From: UBA931 sp036825435
Lineage (GTDB): Bacteria; Pseudomonadota; Gammaproteobacteria; Burkholderiales; Casimicrobiaceae
Direction of reading: 5' to 3'
Assembly: GCA_036825435.1 (NCBI GenBank)
Contig: DAISYG010000069.1
Coordinates: 1 to 11,586 of the forward strand
DNA: 11,586 nt
Shown here: in pieces, positions 1-7,186 of the stretch
Layout: every line of letters starts with the position of its first letter
How positions within the stretch are numbered: the first letter of the stretch is position 1
Translations under genes and position numbers: made by a program
Notes under the pieces: generated by a model
Database searches by the model: none
Told to the model about the DNA's origin: nothing
What the model saw: the letters and a program-made list of their open reading frames with translations, nothing else

Positions 1-55
1 TGAGGTTTTTATGAGACCATTTAACCGCGTTGCGCTTCGTACTTGAATCTAGGAC

Positions 56-877
56 TCAACTAAAATCCGATTTCCACTGCCGTAGCACCGCAAACACTTC
101 TTCTTCCGTCGCACACGGCGCACCATGATATTCCTGCGCGGCCTTCTGCACCGCAGGCTCGTGCGTGCGCAGAAACGGGTTGGTTTGCAACTCTTCAAAC
201 AACAACGATGGCACGCTCGGTGCGCCATCTTCCACCATTTGCGCTACGTGCACTTCGCGCGCCATCAGCGTCGGATTATTCGGTTCCACCGTGCGTGCAA
301 AAGCCAAATTCGAAAGCGTGTATTCGTGCCCGCAATAAACACGCGTCGGCGGTGGCAGTGCTGCGAGTTTTTGCAGTGAGTGAAACATCATCTCAGGCGT
401 TCCCTCAAAAACGCGCCCACAACCTCCGGCAAAAAGTGTATCGCCCGAAAAAAGAGCCACTGCTTCTTTGCGCTGATCCATTTCGCGCTCTAACACAAAC
501 GCGAGATGTCCGCGTGTGTGCCCGGGCACTGCGATCACATCACAGCGCACACGCTCATGCAAGAAATACAACCGTTCATTACCGCGCAACGGATGCGTGC
601 ACGTCGGAATATTCTCCTGAGCAGGGCCATATACTGCCGGGCGATACCGCGCCGCCAGCAGTTCATTGCCACCCACATGGTCGTGATGATGATGTGTACT
701 CAGAATCGCTTCCAACTTGAGGTTGCGCTCCTCCAGACGCTCAATGACCGGCATCGCATCCCCGGCATCCACCACCACGGCGTGCTGCCCATCGTCGATC
801 ATCCAGATATAATTGTCTTTGAACACCGGAATCGGCGTAATCTGATATGCTGGTTGCGCATATGCTGAAGCATCCAT
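56..877 (-). CDS. gloB: Hydroxyacylglutathione hydrolase (glyoxalase II)
   Basis: This 273-residue metallo-beta-lactamase-fold enzyme hydrolyses S-D-lactoylglutathione to D-lactate and glutathione, the second step of cytosolic methylglyoxal detoxification. The binuclear metal site is complete: the THHHHDH motif at residues 61-67, H120 in PGHTRGH, the bridging D146 in FSGDTLF, and H184 in YCGHEYT. The C-terminal substrate-binding part typical of GloB is present (NNPTL near 200, TNPFLR near 232-237). The usual GloB start lies close to the IPVFKDNYIW segment, which here is preceded by about 15 extra residues. No internal Met lies before residue 26, so the ATG at 877 is kept. Its start codon is only 18 bases from that of the divergent methyltransferase gene. 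The neighbourhood gloB / methyltransferase / rnhA matches E. coli gloB-yafS-rnhA, which supports the call. Confidence 0.96.
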   Translation of the reverse strand: MDASAYAQPAYQITPIPVFKDNYIWMIDDGQHAVVVDAGDAMPVIERLEERNLKLEAILSTHHHHDHVGGNELLAARYRPAVYGPAQENIPTCTHPLRGNERLYFLHERVRCDVIAVPGHTRGHLAFVLEREMDQRKEAVALFSGDTLFAGGCGRVFEGTPEMMFHSLQKLAALPPPTRVYCGHEYTLSNLAFARTVEPNNPTLMAREVHVAQMVEDGAPSVPSLLFEELQTNPFLRTHEPAVQKAAQEYHGAPCATEEEVFAVLRQWKSDFS

Positions 878-895
878 CGTTTCATCCTTTTGATT

Positions 896-1645
896 ATGAA
901 CGAATCATCTGCTCACGAACCGCCCCTGTCAAGCACTGCCGCTGACGGCTGGGATTCGCCGCTGGTGCGTTATATGCTCGCGCGTGAGCTCGAATATTTT
1001 GATCAAACAATCCCCGATATTTTCGGTTTTTATGCGCTACAAATCGGCTTGCCGCAACATCCGATGCTATGCCAGACGCGCATTCCCAATCATTGGACGC
1101 TTGACTTCAATGCCCCCGCGCAGATTCTTGCCGACCCACATGCATTGCCCTTCCCCGAAGATTCACTCGATTTGGTTGCGCTACCGCACGCACTCGAATT
1201 CACTGATGATCCGCACCAGATTTTGCGCGAAGCGTGGCGCGCACTGCGCGCCGAAGGACACCTTCTCATCAGTGGGCTGAATCCTTATTCACTGTTCGGT
1301 TTACGACGACGCTTCGGCCACAACCAAACGCCGCCGTGGATGGGGGGCTTCATCAGCCCTTATCGCGTGAAAGATTGGCTTTCTCTGCTCAGTTTTGATA
1401 TTGTGGGCGGCGCTTTTGCCGTCTATGCACCGCCGTTCAAAACCGAACGCTGGCTGAATCGCGCCGCATGGCTGGAAGAAGCGGGAGATCGCTGGTGGCC
1501 AATTGCCGGCGCTGTTTACTTTTTGCACGCGGTCAAGAAAGTAGCGGGCATGCGCGTGGTCACCCCCGTATGGAAACGCGACGCACGCCGCCGCAACTGG
1601 GTTGCCGCGCATCGCGAACCTTATCAAGAGAAGCATGATTGTTGA
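896..1645 (+). CDS. SAM-dependent methyltransferase-like protein (YafS-like)
   Basis: A protein of 249 residues if it starts at the ATG at 896; an in-frame TTG at 890 is a less likely alternative. The class I methyltransferase fold (Methyltransf_11 type) is suggested by the middle of the protein: DPHALPFPEDSLDLV corresponds to the motif II to post-II region, then HALEFTDDPHQILREAWRALRAEGHLLISGLNP, the usual helix and strand after the SAM site. The glycine-rich motif I is not recognisable; the matching strand reads FYALQIGLPQ rather than a GxGxG loop. The C-terminus is rich in W, R and K and ends in a basic tail. It lies between divergent gloB and overlapping rnhA, the position of E. coli yafS. 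The substrate is unknown, and I infer family membership only. Confidence 0.85.
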   Translation: MNESSAHEPPLSSTAADGWDSPLVRYMLARELEYFDQTIPDIFGFYALQIGLPQHPMLCQTRIPNHWTLDFNAPAQILADPHALPFPEDSLDLVALPHALEFTDDPHQILREAWRALRAEGHLLISGLNPYSLFGLRRRFGHNQTPPWMGGFISPYRVKDWLSLLSFDIVGGAFAVYAPPFKTERWLNRAAWLEEAGDRWWPIAGAVYFLHAVKKVAGMRVVTPVWKRDARRRNWVAAHREPYQEKHDC

Positions 1646-2075
1646 CATCTACACCGACGGCGCATGCAAAGGCAATCCCGGCCCGGGCGGCTGGGGCGCA
1701 CTGCTGACCTACGCCGACAAACGCCGCGAACTCTTCGGCGGCGAAGCCGAAACCACCAACAACCGCATGGAACTCACCGCCGTCATTGAAGCGCTCAAGG
1801 CACTCAAACGCCCGTGCATCGTGCGGCTGTACACCGACTCCACCTACGTCAAAAACGGCATCGAAGCCTGGATTCACAACTGGAAAAAAAACGGCTGGAA
1901 AACCGCCAATAAAAAACCCGTCAAAAACAGCGATCTTTGGCAATCACTTGAGCAAGAAACCACGCGCCACACCATCGAATGGCATTGGGTTAAAGGACAC
2001 GCCAACCATCCCGGCAATGAACGCGCCGACGAGCTCGCCAATCAAGGTGTTCAAACGGTACAAACTGTCTCTTGA
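1635..2075 (+). CDS. rnhA: Ribonuclease HI
   Basis: This 146-residue enzyme cleaves the RNA strand of RNA-DNA hybrids, removing R-loops and Okazaki primers. All catalytic residues are present: D8 (YTDGACKGNPGPGGWG), E46 (TNNRMELTA), D68 (LYTDSTYV), H122 (WVKGHANHPGNE) and D132 (RADELA). Each is exactly two positions before its E. coli counterpart (D10, E48, D70, H124, D134), which supports the chosen ATG. The basic protrusion used in hybrid binding is also there (WIHNWKKNGWKT, 79-90). The start lies inside the last codons of the methyltransferase gene, overlapping it by 11 bases, so the two are probably translationally coupled. A farther upstream start at 1602 would add 11 residues with no family support. 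The dnaQ gene often found beside rnhA is absent; the tmRNA gene follows 81 bases later. Confidence 0.97.
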   Translation: MIVDIYTDGACKGNPGPGGWGALLTYADKRRELFGGEAETTNNRMELTAVIEALKALKRPCIVRLYTDSTYVKNGIEAWIHNWKKNGWKTANKKPVKNSDLWQSLEQETTRHTIEWHWVKGHANHPGNERADELANQGVQTVQTVS

Positions 2076-2116
2076 ATCCCCGCGTAAAAACCGCATTTCA
2101 AAAATAGTGTGCGTGA

Positions 2117-2122
2117 TAAAAT
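2117..2122 (+). promoter_or_regulatory. Candidate -10 box for the tmRNA gene
   Basis: TAAAAT matches the sigma-70 -10 consensus at five of six positions, in the 81-base gap between rnhA and ssrA. It would start a transcript near 2129, leaving a short 5' leader for RNase P to remove before the mature end at 2157. No convincing -35 box is visible at the right distance, so this is tentative. Confidence 0.3.
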
Positions 2123-2156
2123 GAATATTCGCGTTTATTCATGCGCCATCAAACAC

Positions 2157-2518
<362 letters not shown>

Positions 2519-2614
2519 ATATTTCTTTTGGCTGATGCTTTGCGCCATTAATATTGCTTTTCATTCCCTGATATAAGACAAAGTAATTTGACGCTGGTTA
2601 CAGCCGAGGAAAGA

Positions 2615-3655
2615 CTAATTTGTTCTATTCTTTGCTCTATTGATCATCGCCTTGACTCCATCGTTGGCATTCATGACACGGAAAGTAATTTCTGGATGAT
2701 TGTTTTGGAAAACACGAAATATCTCATCGGCAAATGCTTGTCCGATAAAGTTGACATCCTTGAAATCGAGTCCAACAAATTTGAACGCATCAATGCGGTT
2801 CAATAATCTTTTCGCCTGTGAACGAGAAACCAGATTTTCTTCGCCCATTCTGACCAAATTAACCGGAATCACTGTTTTATCAAATGCAAAATCACCATCA
2901 TCCGACGTGAATTTATTGAACACTTCCGTCAAATCGCGATCACTATCCGTATGAATCATCATGAGCACAGTGGTTCCCTCATTCTTTGTGCGATCAAAAC
3001 CATGCAACCAATCGAGTTCACTTTCATCCTGATGATCGAAATAGAGTCCGTTTGCCATTAACCAATAAATATCGAATGATCGCGAAGTAAAAAAAATGCC
3101 TTCGCCAGTATGGTTCTTTTTATCGGTCGTCAGCTTTCCTTTGCACAGTTCAAAATGCGCCAGTCGCAGATCGCCCAAATTGAATTTGTCGGAAATCTTT
3201 TGGTAAACACCGACTCCGTCGTCTTTAACGAATATTGTAATTTCCTCCTCTTCCTTGAAAACCAATACGAAAAGCTCATCTCCTTCCGAATGGTCTTTGG
3301 CATTATTGACCATTTCGGTAAACCCGTAATCGCAAATTTGGCTGACATTGCTTTTCAGTTCCCCAAGGAAAGGCAGAAAATCATTGGCCCAGATCAGGCT
3401 TTCGTCCAACTGCTCGTTGATCCGATAACTCTTCGTGAGCATTCTGTTCACGCCCAAAGCATATTTTGGGCGTGTTGATGAACCCGTTCTGATCAAGAAG
3501 CCATTACCGACGTTGGTTTTAATGAAATTACTCGCCGCTGCCCTCGAAACGCCGAACCTTTCGGCAAACCTTTTCGCCAACCCTTTATCGCTGACTGAAA
3601 CTTCTCTAATCAGCCAATCAGTACCAGCCAGCCCGTCAAACTTTCTTGTTTTCAT
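2615..3655 (-). CDS. HATPase-domain protein with N-terminal winged helix and C-terminal STAS-like (DUF4325) domain
   Basis: A 346-residue soluble protein in three parts. Residues about 20-66 look like a winged helix (GLAKRFAERFGVSRAAASNF, then a basic wing), suggesting DNA binding. Residues about 100-235 carry GHKL/HATPase motifs: N-box FTEMVNNAKDHS (E114, N117, N118, D121), G1 box KDDGVGV (D146, G147, G149) and G2 box TGEGIF (184-188). Residues about 260-340 resemble the DUF4325 STAS-like domain (GLDFKDVNFIGQAFADEIFR). The usual STAS phospho-acceptor serine is not evident; the matching spot reads FIGQAF. SpoIIAB and SpoIIAA, which switch partners as anti-sigma factor and antagonist, use related folds on separate chains; here both folds share one chain with a DNA-binding-like domain. 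The gene stands alone, is AT-rich, and fills the gap between the tmRNA and tRNA-Leu 3' ends. No Shine-Dalgarno sequence is clear. The specific function is unknown. Confidence 0.85.
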   Translation of the reverse strand: MKTRKFDGLAGTDWLIREVSVSDKGLAKRFAERFGVSRAAASNFIKTNVGNGFLIRTGSSTRPKYALGVNRMLTKSYRINEQLDESLIWANDFLPFLGELKSNVSQICDYGFTEMVNNAKDHSEGDELFVLVFKEEEEITIFVKDDGVGVYQKISDKFNLGDLRLAHFELCKGKLTTDKKNHTGEGIFFTSRSFDIYWLMANGLYFDHQDESELDWLHGFDRTKNEGTTVLMMIHTDSDRDLTEVFNKFTSDDGDFAFDKTVIPVNLVRMGEENLVSRSQAKRLLNRIDAFKFVGLDFKDVNFIGQAFADEIFRVFQNNHPEITFRVMNANDGVKAMINRAKNRTN

Positions 3656-3670
3656 GACAAACGTTACTAG

Positions 3671-3716
3671 ACAATAATGAGGTTATTGTAAAGTATACTT
3701 GATTGTATTGTAAAGT
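3671..3716 (-). promoter_or_regulatory. Operator-like direct and inverted repeats upstream of the HATPase/STAS-like gene
   Basis: The 11-base word TATTGTAAAGT occurs twice on the plus strand, at 3684-3694 and 3706-3716, 22 bases apart start to start, about two helical turns. A perfect 7-base inverted repeat, ACAATAA / TTATTGT (3671-3677 and 3683-3689, spacer TGAGG), overlaps the first copy. Together they cover the predicted -35, -10 and start region of the gene, as expected for repressor sites. Since the encoded protein has a winged-helix-like N-terminus, autoregulation is a reasonable inference. Confidence 0.5.
3685..3714 (-). promoter_or_regulatory. Candidate sigma-70 promoter of the HATPase/STAS-like gene
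   Basis: Read on the minus strand, TTTACA (3714-3709) and TACAAT (3690-3685) each match the consensus at five of six positions, with an 18-base spacer. Transcription would begin near 3678, giving a leader of only about 22 bases before the ATG at 3655, without a clear Shine-Dalgarno. The promoter lies entirely downstream of tRNA-Leu, so the gene does not depend on read-through. Confidence 0.5.
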
Positions 3717-3797
3717 TGAGCCTGCTGCTGTTTAGCCTTTTACTCACTCTTTTCATTCAACCGATCAACACCAACCCATTGTTTTTATTATTCTTTA

Positions 3798-3883
3798 TGG
3801 TGCGAGAAGGGGGGCTCGAACCCCCACGGGGGTTACCCGCTGGAACCTAAATCCAGTGCGTCTACCAATTCCGCCACTCTCGC
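3798..3883 (-). tRNA. tRNA-Leu (anticodon UAG)
   Basis: An 86-base class II tRNA with CCA encoded. The acceptor stem GCGAGAG pairs with TTCTCGC, the discriminator is A, and the anticodon stem CTGGA/TCCAG encloses the loop TTTAGGT, giving anticodon UAG. The long variable arm (CGGG/CCCG) is typical of leucine tRNAs. The T-arm is GGGGGTTCGAGCCCCC. It reads CUA and probably other CUN codons. It faces the tmRNA gene, and its 3' end is another possible integration site. Confidence 0.96.
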
Positions 3884-3901
3884 ATTGATCAAGGTCGCTG
3901 G

Positions 3902-3931
3902 ATTATAGCGGATTCGGAAAACCGAAAACAA
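3902..3931 (-). promoter_or_regulatory. Candidate promoter of tRNA-Leu
   Basis: A perfect -10 box TATAAT lies at 3907-3902 on the minus strand, about 18 bases before the mature tRNA 5' end. The -35 is weak (TTGTTT at 3931-3926, 18-base spacer). A small hairpin, TTCGG-AAAA-CCGAA (3914-3927), sits between the two boxes. The tRNA is therefore probably transcribed independently of rnpB. Confidence 0.5.
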
Positions 3932-3995
3932 CCGCGAGATGTTGCACGATCAAAAATCGCTCTCACTGATCTCTGTCTCCCGTACCCTGACAACT

Positions 3996-4337
3996 GAAAG
4001 GCAGAGCAAGCCGATAAGCCGGGTTCTGTCATCCTGCGAAGAGGATGGGGCTGCCATTCCTCTGGGCAATACATTACTGCATTGCTCTAGCCGCCTACCC
4101 GCAAACTACGCGAGCCGCGTCATCGTTTGCCTATTTGGCGTTGCTCCGGGTGGAGGTTACCGCGTTTCACCCGCTTTCTTGCGAAAGCGACTCGTCTCTG
4201 TGGCCCTGTTCCTCGCTTTGGTTGCGGCGATGCCGTCAACGTATGGCGGTCGGGCGTTACCCGACACCCTGCTCTGTGGAGCCCGGACTTTCCTCCCTTT
4301 TCATGAGAAAAGAGCGGCAGCCTAGCCTGCTCTGCTC
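3996..4337 (-). ncRNA. rnpB: RNase P RNA, bacterial type A
   Basis: This is the catalytic RNA of RNase P, which removes 5' leaders from precursor tRNAs, tmRNA and others. The two halves of the conserved core are plain on the minus strand: GAGGAAAGTCCGGGCTCC (4295-4278) and ACAGAACCCGGCTTATCGG (4029-4011), which form helix P4 and its flanks. The ends pair as helix P1: GCAGAGCAGGC (4335-4325) with GCTTGCTCTGC (4011-4001). The length of about 342 bases fits type A. The ends are estimated from P1 and the promoter and may be off by several bases. Frames within it are not genes. Confidence 0.95.
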
Positions 4338-4341
4338 GTTC

Positions 4342-4347
4342 ATTATA
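4342..4347 (-). promoter_or_regulatory. -10 box of the rnpB promoter
   Basis: A perfect TATAAT on the minus strand lies about seven bases before the predicted 5' end of RNase P RNA. The -35 region is weak. The gap to uvrC on the other strand is only about 85 bases, so the two promoters are close and divergent. Confidence 0.6.
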
Positions 4348-4381
4348 GGCGAAAAGATGCGGTATCGTGTTTTTGCGCAAC

Positions 4382-4408
4382 TTGACCGGTACAATAAACG
4401 CAAATAAT
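4382..4408 (+). promoter_or_regulatory. Possible uvrC promoter
   Basis: TTGACC at 4382-4387 matches the -35 consensus at five of six positions, and AATAAT at 4403-4408 matches the -10 at five of six. The 15-base spacer is shorter than ideal, and the start point would be very near the ATG at 4423. Tentative. Confidence 0.25.
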
Positions 4409-4422
4409 TTCCTTGTCTTTTA

Positions 4423-6270
4423 ATGCCCAACTCTTCAAAACCTGCCGCTCCCGACAATGCCCCGCCTTTCGATGCGCGTGCGTTGATCGCGTCGCTACCG
4501 CAAGAGCCGGGCGTTTACCGAATGCAAAATGCCGCCGGGCAAACGCTTTACGTGGGCAAAGCGTTGAATCTCAAAAAGCGGGTGTCCAGCTATTTTCAAA
4601 AGAGCGATCTCGCGCCGCGCATTCGTTTGATGGTGTCGCAGGTTGCGCATGTCGAAACGACGGTTACGCGTTCGGAAGCGGAAGCATTGCTGCTGGAAAA
4701 CAATCTGATCAAGTCGCTTGCGCCGCGCTACAACATTTTATTCCGCGACGATAAAAGTTACCCTTACCTTTGCGTATCCGGCGATCCGTTTCCGCAAATC
4801 CGTCTGCATCGCGGTACGTTGAATAAAAAAAATCACTATTTTGGTCCCTACCCCAACGTTGGTGCGGTACGTGAAGGTGTGGCGTTGTTGCAGAAAGTGT
4901 TTCAGTTGCGCACCTGTGAAAACAGCGTGTTCGCGCACCGCTCACGCCCGTGCATGTTGTATCAGATTGAGCGTTGCACGGCGCCGTGCGTCGGCTACAT
5001 CAGCGAAGAAGCGTATGCGGAAGATGTCGAAGCGGCAACGCTTTTCTTGCAGGGCAAAGTCGATAAAATCCAGAATGCTCTGCAAAAGCAGATGGAAGAC
5101 GCGTCAGCGCATCTGGATTTTGAACGCGCCGCCGCGATCCGCGACAGATTGCAGCGCCTGCAACAATTACATGCGCAGCAGTTTGTCGAAAGCAACAAAA
5201 CACGCGACGCCGATGTGATTGCAGTCGTGATTGAGGACGGTATTGTCGCCGTCAATTTGGTGATGGTTCGCGGCGGGCGACACGTTGGCGACCGCACCTT
5301 CTTTCCGACACAAGCGGCTGATCGCTCGCCTGATGAAATCATCGAAGCGTTTTTGACACAGCATTATCTGGAAAAAATTGCGCCCGCGTTGCTGGTGCTT
5401 GACGGCTACGTTTTGAGCGAAGCGTTCACAACATTGCTCAGCACACAAGCCGGACACAAGGTTTCGATCATCACGCGCCCTGTCGGTGAAAAGCGTGTAT
5501 GGATGCGCATGGCGGCACATAATGCACACCTTGCCATTGGACAAAGGTTGGCGCAAAAAGCCACGCTGGACATGCGTTTGAAATCGCTACAAGAAGCGCT
5601 GGCGTTGCCGGACATGCAGCGCATCGAATGTTTTGACGTTTCGCACACGATGGGCGAAGCCACTGTCGCGTCGTGCGTGGTATTCGACAAAGGCACTTTG
5701 CGCAATAATGAATACCGTCGCTTCAATGTTTCGCCGCCCACCGGAGGCGATGACTACGCCGCGATGCGTGAAGCTCTGCAACGACGCGGCGCACGTATTG
5801 CCAAAGGTGAATCGCCGATGCCCGATCTGTGGGTGATCGACGGCGGTAAAGGTCAACTTGCCATTGCCGAGCAAATGCTCGAAGATTTAGGACTGAATTT
5901 TGCGCTCATCGGTTTAAGCAAAGGACCTGAGCGCAAAGTAGGTGACGAAGACATTTGGCGACCACATCAGCACACACCGCTACGTCTGCCGCCAGACCAC
6001 CCTGGCTTTCAGCTACTGCACCAGATTCGCGACGAAGCACATCGTTTTGCAATTCAGGGGCACCGCGCACGGCGAGCAAAAAAACGCTTGTCGTCGTCGC
6101 TGGAAGAAATCCCCGGTATTGGCGACAAGCGCCGCCGCGAATTGCTGAATCGTTTTGGCGGACTGAAAGGCGTGCGTGCGGCGAGTGTTGATGATCTGAT
6201 GCGTGCGTCCGGCATTTCTCAGGCGTTGGCGCAGAGAATTTATGGAGCACTGCATGAAGGCATTGAATAA
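4423..6270 (+). CDS. uvrC: Excinuclease ABC subunit C
   Basis: This 615-residue nuclease makes both incisions around lesions marked by UvrA-UvrB in nucleotide excision repair. An N-terminal GIY-YIG domain (about 28-105; GVYRMQN, LYVGKALNLKKRV, EALLLENNLIK) makes the 3' cut. Four cysteines, C165, C177, C185 and C189, have the spacing of the family's iron-sulfur site. A UVR motif for UvrB contact spans about 213-247 (ASAHLDFERAAAIRDRLQ). The RNase H-like domain makes the 5' cut and has D405 (CFDVSH), D443/D444, D473 (VIDGGKGQ) and H540 (RDEAHRF). Two helix-hairpin-helix units end the protein (EEIPGIGDKRR, RASGISQALA). The length matches E. coli UvrC (610). The start has no strong Shine-Dalgarno. 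pgsA follows 78 bases later, the order common in proteobacteria. Confidence 0.98.
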   Translation: MPNSSKPAAPDNAPPFDARALIASLPQEPGVYRMQNAAGQTLYVGKALNLKKRVSSYFQKSDLAPRIRLMVSQVAHVETTVTRSEAEALLLENNLIKSLAPRYNILFRDDKSYPYLCVSGDPFPQIRLHRGTLNKKNHYFGPYPNVGAVREGVALLQKVFQLRTCENSVFAHRSRPCMLYQIERCTAPCVGYISEEAYAEDVEAATLFLQGKVDKIQNALQKQMEDASAHLDFERAAAIRDRLQRLQQLHAQQFVESNKTRDADVIAVVIEDGIVAVNLVMVRGGRHVGDRTFFPTQAADRSPDEIIEAFLTQHYLEKIAPALLVLDGYVLSEAFTTLLSTQAGHKVSIITRPVGEKRVWMRMAAHNAHLAIGQRLAQKATLDMRLKSLQEALALPDMQRIECFDVSHTMGEATVASCVVFDKGTLRNNEYRRFNVSPPTGGDDYAAMREALQRRGARIAKGESPMPDLWVIDGGKGQLAIAEQMLEDLGLNFALIGLSKGPERKVGDEDIWRPHQHTPLRLPPDHPGFQLLHQIRDEAHRFAIQGHRARRAKKRLSSSLEEIPGIGDKRRRELLNRFGGLKGVRAASVDDLMRASGISQALAQRIYGALHEGIE

Positions 6271-6348
6271 CGGCAGTAACCACAGGGTCGCTTCTCGCTT
6301 GTGCTCGCGGTAGAATACAAAAAAATATCTGAAAACGCATCCAATATC

Positions 6349-6969
6349 ATGATTCTCCAACTGCCCACTGCCCTCACTTGGCTGCGGATTCTTTTGATTC
6401 CGGTGCTGGTGGTCGTCTGCTATCTGCCCGATTCGTGGATGCTGCCGGAAGCGCGCAACTGGGTTGCATCGGGAATTTTCGTGTTGGCGTCGGTCACCGA
6501 CTGGCTTGATGGCTACCTCGCACGCGCGTTGGGTGCAACCAGCCGCTTCGGCGCCTTTCTTGACCCGGTTGCCGACAAACTGATCGTGGCAACGGCGTTG
6601 ATCATTCTTGTCGATCTTGAGCGCACCAATGCTGTTTTCGCCATGATCATCATCGGTCGCGAAATCACCATTTCGGCGCTGCGCGAATGGATGGCGCAGC
6701 TGGGACAAATCAAAAGTGTTGCCGTCGCGATGATCGGCAAAATCAAGACGGCGGCGCAGATGGTCGCCATCATCGCGCTGTTGTTGCATGAGCAAATTCT
6801 GCCATGGATTTCGACGGTGTGGGTTGGCACGATCGCGATGTGGATCGCCGTGATCCTGACTCTATGGTCGATGTTTCATTATCTTCGTCTGGCAATGCCG
6901 TACATGCGGGAATCGTCAGCGCAAGAACCACAGGAGAATCCGGAAAAAGAAAAAGATGATGTTTCATGA
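6349..6969 (+). CDS. pgsA: CDP-diacylglycerol-glycerol-3-phosphate 3-phosphatidyltransferase
   Basis: This membrane enzyme makes phosphatidylglycerol phosphate from CDP-diacylglycerol and glycerol 3-phosphate, the committed step to phosphatidylglycerol and cardiolipin. The CDP-alcohol phosphotransferase motif is complete: D51, D54-G55, A58-R59, G68, D72, D76 (DWLDGYLAR, RFGAFLDPVAD). Several hydrophobic segments flank it (about 11-25, 39-51, 77-90, 95-110, 135-148, 157-176). The ATG at 6349 gives 206 residues and places the LPTALTWLRILLIP membrane segment at the N-terminus, as in relatives. A GTG at 6301 would add 16 polar residues without family support. The last 20 residues are highly charged (QEPQENPEKEKDD) and longer than in E. 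coli PgsA (182 residues). A TAGAAT -10-like box lies at 6311-6316, with a weak -35. Confidence 0.95.
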   Translation: MILQLPTALTWLRILLIPVLVVVCYLPDSWMLPEARNWVASGIFVLASVTDWLDGYLARALGATSRFGAFLDPVADKLIVATALIILVDLERTNAVFAMIIIGREITISALREWMAQLGQIKSVAVAMIGKIKTAAQMVAIIALLLHEQILPWISTVWVGTIAMWIAVILTLWSMFHYLRLAMPYMRESSAQEPQENPEKEKDDVS

Positions 6970-7067
6970 TCGCAACGGCAGCATTTATGACACAAAAAAA
7001 CATTTTCATTTCTTCCGTCGCCAGAAAATGATTGCATTCGACGCAAAAATCCGTTATTTTCCAACTC

Positions 7068-7154
7068 ATGCGTACTTTCATTTCATTTGTTGACGCTTCC
7101 TTTTTCGGTCTGCTGCTGAGCGGGCTGCTCCTGCTGCGCTTCGCGCGCGCATAA
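7068..7154 (+). CDS. Candidate leucine-rich leader peptide of leuA
   Basis: A 28-codon frame ending 86 bases before leuA. Residues 12-25 read FFGLLLSGLLLLRF, with leucine at 15-17 and 20-23: seven of nine codons, six CTG and one CTC (7110-7136). Leader peptides rich in the regulated amino acid, placed just ahead of a biosynthetic gene, are the sensor in attenuation; E. coli leuL has four leucines in a row. A short hairpin with a T-rich tail (7187-7211) follows. No Shine-Dalgarno is clear before the ATG, and I could not find a convincing alternative (anti-terminator) pairing, so the mechanism is not worked out. A small hydrophobic membrane peptide is the main alternative reading. Confidence 0.6.
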   Translation: MRTFISFVDASFFGLLLSGLLLLRFARA

Positions 7155-7186
7155 ATTTCCACTCCCCTTCTGTTGTTTGACGTATT

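Noticed and set aside
1..55. Left edge upstream of the gloB stop
   Set aside because: Only an 11-codon frame and no clear hairpin or promoter; nothing can be supported.
208..720. Plus-strand frames antisense to gloB
   Set aside because: GloB has all metal ligands on the other strand; the antisense products are Arg/His/Cys-rich without motifs.
2519..3797. Integrase remnant or duplicated tmRNA/tRNA end (attR)
   Set aside because: I looked for a second copy of the tmRNA or tRNA-Leu 3' end and for integrase-like residues and saw none.
3889..4380. Several frames of 60-130 codons on both strands
   Set aside because: They overlap RNase P RNA and the tRNA-Leu promoter region, where the structured RNA explains the sequence.
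6013..6795. A 260-codon minus-strand frame across the uvrC/pgsA junction
   Set aside because: It covers the conserved HhH end of UvrC and the catalytic motif of PgsA in antisense, and the product is a low-complexity mix rich in H, R and Q.
6966..7031. A 21-codon frame overlapping the pgsA stop as ATGA
   Set aside because: It has no ribosome-binding site beyond the overlap, no motif, and is too short to support alone.
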